From an uncultured Alphaproteobacteria bacterium (GTDB lineage: Bacteria; Pseudomonadota; Alphaproteobacteria; Rickettsiales; UBA1997): DNA of 10,179 nt. The notes below the pieces were generated by a model that saw only the letters and a program-made list of their open reading frames with translations, had not been told where the DNA came from and made no database searches. A program made the translations under genes and the position numbers. Positions 6,283-10,179 of this stretch are shown here, piece after piece. The stretch lies in the NCBI GenBank assembly GCA_903858915.1, contig CAIOKL010000071.1:1-10179 (forward strand), written 5' to 3'. Position 1 is the first letter of the stretch, and each line of letters opens with the position of its first letter.

Positions 6283-6876
6283 ATGCAAAAAATTTTTAAA
6301 TCAATCGCTCACCTTTTATTAATTCTCTTTGGGCTCTTCGGGATCTTGGTCATTTTTTCTTATAAAGATTATCACAAAATTGATAAAAATAAAATCCCCG
6401 CTTTTGTAATCCAAGAAGGCAAATTATCCCAACAACAAATTGCCGATTTAACCAAGCTTGATGACGCCAAAAATATTTGGATTATCAGCGATAAAGAAGA
6501 TTATAATAAAGCTACGGAGCTAATCAAACAAAGTGCCGATGCTATTTCTTATGCTAATCAAGTTGGTCGCCTCGATTTGGTTTCGATGCTTTTGGGAATT
6601 ATTGCCATAATTTTTGGATTTGCGGGGATTATCGGATTTTTGCATATTAAAGAAGTGGTAGATGTTAAGGCGCAACTTGCAATAAATGAAAATAAAAAAC
6701 AACTTGATCAGAAATTAAAAGAGATTGAAAAAGATACCAAAGAGCATTTCAAAACATTGGCAGAAAAATATTTTAAAGATGGTGGCGAAGCTAGTAAAAT
6801 TATTCAAAGATATGTTGCGCAAGAAATTGATAAAAACAATATTGAAAAAGTCGAGGACGAGCAAGAATTAAATTGA
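6283..6876 (+). CDS. Two-pass membrane protein with cytoplasmic helical tail
   Basis: I do not recognise a family for this 197-residue protein. A short basic N-terminus (MQKIFKS) is followed by a hydrophobic segment at about 9-26. A soluble stretch of some 70 residues (28-97) comes next, then a second membrane segment at about 98-120 (LVSMLLGIIAIIFGFAGIIG). The C-terminal 75 residues are very rich in Lys, Glu and Gln and should form a long helix or coiled coil (about 125-163). By the positive-inside rule both ends are cytoplasmic and the 70-residue loop is periplasmic. The ATG lies just downstream of a candidate operator-promoter. An ImmA/IrrE-type peptidase gene follows after 53 bases. That order suggests, but does not prove, a functional pair such as a membrane target or sensor and its protease. 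Confidence 0.6.
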   Translation: MQKIFKSIAHLLLILFGLFGILVIFSYKDYHKIDKNKIPAFVIQEGKLSQQQIADLTKLDDAKNIWIISDKEDYNKATELIKQSADAISYANQVGRLDLVSMLLGIIAIIFGFAGIIGFLHIKEVVDVKAQLAINENKKQLDQKLKEIEKDTKEHFKTLAEKYFKDGGEASKIIQRYVAQEIDKNNIEKVEDEQELN

Positions 6877-6902
6877 CAATTAATGAAATTTCTAATTATA
6901 AT
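6873..6902 (+). promoter_or_regulatory. Consensus sigma-70 promoter of the ImmA-type gene
   Basis: TTGACA at 6873-6878 and TATAAT at 6897-6902 both match the sigma-70 consensus exactly, with an 18-base spacer. The -35 overlaps the TGA stop codon (6874-6876) of the membrane-protein gene. Transcription would start near 6909, about 20 bases before the ATG at 6930. It is the best promoter in the window. The peptidase gene can therefore be expressed independently of the gene before it. Confidence 0.75.
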
Positions 6903-6929
6903 TTTTTATAAACTAAATATTTTAAGAAA

Positions 6930-7508
6930 ATGTTAACCCAAGAAAAAATCAAAACTATCAATAAGCAAATAGAGAGTTTTAATTCTGATCCGAACAATTT
7001 GCCGGAAGATAAAATACCCGTTAATATTGAAGAAAAAATTAAAAAAAATAATATCGAGCTTAATAAATATTGTTTTGATTTGGGAGATGATATTTTGGGC
7101 GAAATTAAAAAAGAAAATGGTAAATTCATAATAAATATTCAAGCTAGAGATCATTATTATCGTAAAAGATTTACCATGGGCCATGAATTAGCGCATTTTA
7201 TTAAACATAAGGAATTAATTGGCGATGGGGTTGATGATGGAAAAGTGGGCAATAAGCTTTATAGAACTATGTATAGAAAAAACGATAAAATTACTTCAAA
7301 AGAAGAGGTTGAGGCAAACCGCTATTCAGCAGAATTATTAATTCCAAACGAGTTGGCTAATTTTATTTATGAAAGCTTTTTTAAAGATATTAAAAAAGAA
7401 GACTCATTGGATATTGATATTAATTTCTTGGAATTTTTATCAAAAAAATTTCAAGTATCAACCGCGGTAGTAAGTTTTAGAATTAAAAATTTAATAAAAC
7501 AATCATAA
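6930..7508 (+). CDS. ImmA/IrrE-family zinc metallopeptidase
   Basis: A 192-residue single-domain peptidase of the ImmA/IrrE (COG2856, Peptidase_M78) family, whose members cleave repressors or partner proteins. The zinc motif is HELAH (H85, E86, H89) in RKRFTMGHELAHFIKH. The third ligand is most likely E128 in the family-typical EVEANRYSAELLIPNEL (126-142). The C-terminus (SKKFQVSTAVVSFRIKNL) matches the helix that closes this domain. There is no helix-turn-helix domain, and no XRE-type repressor gene lies beside it, unlike ImmA/ImmR or the RES-Xre style arrangements. The first 55 residues are charged and probably helical. The only nearby candidate partner is the membrane protein upstream. It has its own consensus promoter and a weak ribosome site (AAGA). 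ridA follows after 7 bases and is likely co-transcribed. Confidence 0.85.
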   Translation: MLTQEKIKTINKQIESFNSDPNNLPEDKIPVNIEEKIKKNNIELNKYCFDLGDDILGEIKKENGKFIINIQARDHYYRKRFTMGHELAHFIKHKELIGDGVDDGKVGNKLYRTMYRKNDKITSKEEVEANRYSAELLIPNELANFIYESFFKDIKKEDSLDIDINFLEFLSKKFQVSTAVVSFRIKNLIKQS

Positions 7509-7515
7509 TAAATCT

Positions 7516-7980
7516 ATGTCAAACTACGAAAAAAAATTAAATGAAATGGGAATTGCGCTTCCTACTCCCTCAGCGCCTGTTGCCAATTATGTTGGCTTCG
7601 TAAAAACCGGAAATATGGTTTTTATTTCAGGACAGTTGCCTTTGGAAAACGGTAAATTGCAAGCGATTGGCAAAGTCGATATTGAGGTTTCAATCGAAGA
7701 GGCAAAAAAAGCTGCGCGTCTTTGTGCTATCAACATTATTGCGCAATTAAAATTGGCATGTAACGGCGATCTTGATAAAGTTGCTAAATGCGTAAAGCTC
7801 GGAGTTTTTGTTAATGGCGGAGCCAATTTTAAAGACCATCCGGCGGTTGCCAATGGCGCTTCCGACCTAATTGCCGAAGTTTTTGGCGATGCTGGCAAAC
7901 ATGCGCGCGCAGCGGTTGGATCAGGCTCTCTTCCTTTTGGAGTGGCGGTTGAAGTTGATGCAATTTTTGAAGTTCTTTAA
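7516..7980 (+). CDS. RidA/YjgF/YER057c/UK114 family protein
   Basis: A 154-residue RidA-superfamily protein. RidA proper hydrolyses reactive enamine/imine intermediates such as 2-aminoacrylate and so protects PLP enzymes. Visible landmarks are FVKTGNMVFISGQLPLENGK (28-47), KVDIEVSIEEAKKAARLCA (53-71), KLGVFVNGG (94-102) and the C-terminal SLPFGVAVEVDAIFEV (138-153). R131 (HARAAV) lies eight residues before the LP motif, as does the substrate-binding Arg105 of E. coli RidA, so imine deaminase activity is possible. The protein is longer than the 128-residue classical RidA and resembles the longer subgroup common in alphaproteobacteria, whose substrate is not established. It begins seven bases after the peptidase gene without a clear Shine-Dalgarno sequence, so the two probably share a transcript. 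A metabolic link to the peptidase is not evident. Confidence 0.88.
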   Translation: MSNYEKKLNEMGIALPTPSAPVANYVGFVKTGNMVFISGQLPLENGKLQAIGKVDIEVSIEEAKKAARLCAINIIAQLKLACNGDLDKVAKCVKLGVFVNGGANFKDHPAVANGASDLIAEVFGDAGKHARAAVGSGSLPFGVAVEVDAIFEVL

Positions 7981-8008
7981 AGATTTCTTAAAAAAATAGT
8001 GCTTTGAA

Positions 8009-8035
8009 TTTTTTTTAAATTACTTTTAAAAAAAA
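8009..8035. terminator. A/T-only inverted repeat after ridA
   Basis: TTTTTTTTAAA (8009-8019) and TTTAAAAAAAA (8025-8035) are perfect 11-bp complements around a five-base loop. The stem has no G or C, so it would be weak, but the run of T's gives it the look of a minimal bidirectional terminator. In sequence this A/T-rich it could arise by chance. Confidence 0.25.
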
Positions 8036-8056
8036 ATAATTTAAACAATAAATTCC

Positions 8057-8839
8057 ATGTTGCTTTTCGACAAAGTTTTAAGAAATCTCATCAAAATTTG
8101 CTTGGTGGCAATAATTCTTTTTGCAATTTTATTTGCCACTTCTTTGGTTTTAGATTGGAGAATGAAGGAAAATAATAATGTTTCGCAAAAAGTTATAATC
8201 GGGCGCGGAAGTGCGGAAGTAAAAGCTATTCCCGATGTCGCCAATTTTATTTTTTCAGTAAAAAAAATGCAAAAAGAAGCGAAAGACGCGCAACAAAAAA
8301 TGCTAGAAGTTTCGGGTTTAGCTTTGCAAATTCTTGAAAAAAAAGGCGTCGCTAAAAAAGATATAAAGACCATAAATTATTCCACTTATCCAGAATATAA
8401 TAAATCCCCAGAATGCTCGGGGGGAGTTTGTTCCGATTCAAAAAATACTTTAAAAGGCTTTGTTTCGAATCAAACTTTTTCGGTTAAAGTTCGCGACATC
8501 GCTAAAGCTTCGGAAATATTGAACGAACTTTCTTCGATTGGAATTGAAGAGGTTGGGGGCTTGACATTTGTGATCGATTCAATGGAAAAAATAAAATATC
8601 AAGCGCGAATTCAAGCGATTGTAAATGCAAAAGTGCAAGCGCAATCAACGGCAAACGCTTTAAATGTTAAATTAAAAAGAATTGTAAAATTTGCCGAAGA
8701 TGAAAATAATGGATTTCAACCTCTTTATGCTAGAGCCGCAATGATGGCAAGCGATAATAATGAATCAAAAAATTCAGAAATTCAAGCTGGCGAAGAAAGC
8801 GTCCGCTCATCGGTTGTAGTGACTTACGAATTTGAATAA
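8057..8839 (+). CDS. SIMPL (DUF541) domain envelope protein
   Basis: A 260-residue protein with an N-terminal membrane anchor or uncleaved signal (hydrophobic residues about 11-33, preceded by basic residues) and a SIMPL/DUF541 domain from about 44 to the end. The domain opening is clear: VIIGRGSAEVKAIPDVANFI (46-65), matching the family's G-x-G-x-x-x-x-x-PD start. FSVKVRDIAKASEILNEL (141-158) and KVQAQSTANALNVKLKRIV (192-210) are also typical. The closing strand is SSVVVTYEFE. C120 and C125 could form a disulfide in the periplasm. Family roles are poorly defined; members include periplasmic stress-related proteins such as E. coli YggE. The stop codon overlaps the xth start by one base (TAATG), indicating translational coupling. 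Confidence 0.82.
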   Translation: MLLFDKVLRNLIKICLVAIILFAILFATSLVLDWRMKENNNVSQKVIIGRGSAEVKAIPDVANFIFSVKKMQKEAKDAQQKMLEVSGLALQILEKKGVAKKDIKTINYSTYPEYNKSPECSGGVCSDSKNTLKGFVSNQTFSVKVRDIAKASEILNELSSIGIEEVGGLTFVIDSMEKIKYQARIQAIVNAKVQAQSTANALNVKLKRIVKFAEDENNGFQPLYARAAMMASDNNESKNSEIQAGEESVRSSVVVTYEFE

Positions 8840-9627
8840 TGAAAATAATTTCGTGGAATATTAATTCGCTTCGTTTGCGATTGCCTTTGTTGAAAAAATT
8901 TATCGATAATTATCGTCCCGACATCATTTGTTTACAAGAAATTAAGGTTTCTAACGATGATTTTCCTTTGGCCGAGGTTCGAGATTTGGGCTTTGATTTT
9001 ATTGAGTTTGACGGCGAAAAATCATATAATGGTGTGGCAATTTTTTCAAAATATCCGATTAGTAAAATTGAAAAAATCGATATTTTAAATTATGGACATA
9101 AGCGCCATATTTTTGCTCAAATTAAAACGCCAATTGGCGAAATAAATCTGCATAATTTTTATGTGCCGGCGGGTGGCGATATTCCTGATGTCGCGCTCAA
9201 TAATAAATTTGATCATAAATTAAAATTTGTTGATTGGATGAGCGAATATTTTTTAAAAAACTCTCAACCAAAAACAATTATTTTAGGAGATTTTAATATT
9301 GCTCCAAAGCCACAAGATGTCTGGTCTCATAAGCAATTGCTTAAAGTGGTTTCACATACTCCAATCGAAGTTGAAAAATTGGAAAAATTACAAAAATCTT
9401 TAAATTTTGTCGACACGCATCGTTTTTTAGCGGGCGAAGATTTAAAATTATATAGCTGGTGGAGCTACAGAGCCAAGGATCCATTGCAATCCGACCGCGG
9501 ACGCAGACTCGATCATATTTGGATAACGCAAGATTTAAAATCTGCGCTGAAAGATGCTAAAATTTATCGTGATTTTCGTTTGGAAAAAGCGCCCTCGGAT
9601 CATGTCCCAATTGAGATTTCAATATAA
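8839..9627 (+). CDS. xth: Exodeoxyribonuclease III / AP endonuclease
   Basis: A Mg-dependent 3'-5' exonuclease and apurinic/apyrimidinic endonuclease of base excision repair. The 262-residue length fits the ExoIII family (E. coli 268). Active-site residues are all visible: N7 (SWNINS), E34 (CLQEIK), Y108 (NFYVP), D151 and N153 (LGDFNIAPKPQDVW), D225 (RLDHIW), and D254-H255 (APSDHVPI). The DNA-binding SWWSYR segment (206-211) is also present. The ATG shares its A with the upstream TAA stop, so the start is well fixed and expression is probably coupled to the SIMPL gene. A hairpin with a short T run follows the stop codon. It is complete and shows no sign of decay. Confidence 0.95.
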   Translation: MKIISWNINSLRLRLPLLKKFIDNYRPDIICLQEIKVSNDDFPLAEVRDLGFDFIEFDGEKSYNGVAIFSKYPISKIEKIDILNYGHKRHIFAQIKTPIGEINLHNFYVPAGGDIPDVALNNKFDHKLKFVDWMSEYFLKNSQPKTIILGDFNIAPKPQDVWSHKQLLKVVSHTPIEVEKLEKLQKSLNFVDTHRFLAGEDLKLYSWWSYRAKDPLQSDRGRRLDHIWITQDLKSALKDAKIYRDFRLEKAPSDHVPIEISI

Positions 9628-9640
9628 ATATTTTTTTTAT

Positions 9641-9663
9641 AAATTGACCATCTTCAATTTTTT
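9641..9663 (+). terminator. Rho-independent terminator after xth
   Basis: AAATTGA (9641-9647) pairs with TCAATTT (9654-9660) around the loop CCATCT, and the T run continues to 9663. It lies 14 bases after the xth stop codon. The stem is GC-poor but perfect, so this is the probable end of the SIMPL-xth transcript. Confidence 0.5.
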
Positions 9664-9731
9664 GTGGCTAAAAATATTCGGCTGTAATTTGATTAATTTT
9701 TTAAAAGATAAGGCAAAATAAATTTTTCTGA

Positions 9732-9798
9732 GTGCGGTAATTGCAAATCGGGAGGAGTTGCTTTTACCGCACCCAGCACGCATTTTTGGGTTTGCGGT
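9732..9798 (+). promoter_or_regulatory. Three-segment mutually exclusive hairpin region
   Basis: GTGCGGTAA (9732-9740) pairs perfectly with TTACCGCAC (9764-9772), with GCAA (9743-9746) and TTGC (9758-9761) extending the stem to 13 pairs. Its 11-base loop contains GGGAGGAG (9750-9757), a Shine-Dalgarno-like string. The central arm can instead pair downstream: ACCGCA (9766-9771) with TGCGGT (9793-9798), and CCCA (9772-9775) with TGGG (9787-9790), with a two-base bulge. The two folds exclude each other, as in attenuators or riboswitches. No adjacent gene is visible, and a repeat-derived palindrome is the main alternative. Confidence 0.35.
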
Positions 9799-9884
9799 GA
9801 TAATTTGTAAAATATTATTTTACGAAATAAAATATAATTATACTAATCTAAGACTCAATAAAATTTTAACTACTCCGAGTGTGT

Positions 9885-9912
9885 ATTCTCATTTTGAGAA
9901 TTGATTTTTATT
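9885..9912 (+). terminator. Terminator-like hairpin
   Basis: ATTCTCA (9885-9891) and TGAGAAT (9895-9901) form a perfect 7-bp stem with a three-base loop, followed by TGATTTTTATTTT. It could end a short transcript arising from the 9732-9798 region, which would make that region a small RNA of about 170 bases. No promoter supports this directly. Confidence 0.35.
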
Positions 9913-9971
9913 TTCTAATTTATTTTGATTTTGAGATTATTAATTTACTAAATTTATCGAAAATTTTAAAA

Positions 9972-10009
9972 AAACTATTAGCGATCGGAGCCTTTAATAT
10001 CAATAGTTT
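9972..10009. repeat. Bulged inverted repeat
   Basis: AAACTATT (9972-9979) pairs with AATAGTTT (10002-10009). GAT (9983-9985) and ATC (9999-10001) continue the stem across an AGC bulge. The loop is GC-richer than its surroundings (CGGAGCC). A T6 run begins six bases after the stem (10015-10020), rather far for a classical terminator. Confidence 0.35.
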
Positions 10010-10144
10010 AGAGGTTTTTTAAAAAATACAAACGCAAAATTTGTAATTAAAAAATAATCGTTGATTTGAAAATCTAAAACTAAAATTTGTTACTTTCAAT
10101 TTCTGAAATGAAAAAAAATTTAGAAAGTTTTTTGCTATTTTTGT

Positions 10145-10163
10145 AAATCTTAGAACAAGATTT
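10145..10163. repeat. 7-bp inverted repeat near right edge
   Basis: AAATCTT (10145-10151) and AAGATTT (10157-10163) are perfect complements around a five-base loop. It lies 16 bases from the window end, so its relation to any following gene cannot be seen. Confidence 0.25.
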
Positions 10164-10179
10164 TGAGCGCATTGAGTGA

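Larger units (their letters stand above)
9664..10179. other. Non-coding right end rich in hairpins
   Basis: About 516 bases with no credible gene on either strand; the longest frames are some 30 codons and show no family likeness. The stretch holds the structured region at 9732-9798, a perfect 8-1-8 A/T palindrome at 9807-9823 (GTAAAATATTATTTTAC), and hairpins at 9885-9901, 9972-10009 and 10145-10163. No tRNA or known structured RNA was recognised. It may be the leader of a gene starting beyond the window or may contain a small RNA gene. Confidence 0.4.

Noticed and set aside
6930..7508. Toxin-antitoxin or ImmA/ImmR phage-type module
   Set aside because: There is no XRE repressor, no toxin-like gene and no phage or integrase gene nearby, so only the peptidase family call is supported.
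7587..7898. 103-codon minus-strand frame over ridA
   Set aside because: The plus-strand RidA protein is clearly recognisable; the antisense frame is a by-product of its codon use.
9731..9773. Resemblance to Pasteurellaceae DNA uptake sequence (AAGTGCGGT) in inverted pair
   Set aside because: GAGTGCGGT and GGGTGCGGT each differ from the core, and the genes around are alphaproteobacterial in character, so a true uptake signal is unlikely.
9664..10179. tRNA, SRP RNA or tmRNA gene in the right-end spacer
   Set aside because: No T-loop motif, acceptor stem or SRP-type conserved loop could be found by eye.

Overview
The window is AT-rich bacterial DNA. All ten genes lie on the plus strand and are separated by short AT-rich spacers. 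Protein-level features suggest an alphaproteobacterium: a DUF2628 membrane protein sits directly before hisH, a MidA/NDUFAF7-type methyltransferase follows, and the RidA and ExoIII proteins look alphaproteobacterial. The strong A/T bias and the scattered GC-rich palindromic repeats in spacers would suit a Rickettsiales-like or other reduced lineage, but this placement is an inference. Biosynthetic genes (hisH, bioB) and a prepilin argue against the most reduced obligate intracellular forms.

Layout: positions 1-580 hold no gene. They contain GC-rich palindromic repeats (1-252), then a very A-rich stretch leading to rpmI and rplT (ribosomal proteins L35 and L20). The spacer after rplT holds a 15-bp inverted repeat with a GC-rich loop and a degenerate direct repeat. 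A tight three-gene block follows: DUF2628 protein, hisH and a MidA-like methyltransferase. Next is a prepilin-like secreted protein with a LamG-type region and a cysteine-rich tail, closed by a perfect 17-bp hairpin. bioB (biotin synthase) stands alone.

A second accessory-looking part follows. A two-pass membrane protein with a cytoplasmic helical tail lies behind a 17-bp palindromic operator candidate. Behind it is an ImmA/IrrE-type zinc peptidase with its own consensus sigma-70 promoter, then a RidA-family protein 7 bases downstream. A SIMPL (DUF541) envelope protein and exonuclease III (xth) overlap by one base and are probably translationally coupled. The last 550 bases are non-coding and contain several hairpins. 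One is a three-segment structure in which a central arm can pair with either neighbour, and it shares sequence with the repeat after rplT.

The genes do not form one pathway. The window is mostly conserved housekeeping genes. The items most worth a second look are the membrane protein/ImmA pair with its regulatory sites, the orphan LamG prepilin, and the structured non-coding region at the right end. I found no tRNA, rRNA, CRISPR array or transposase.
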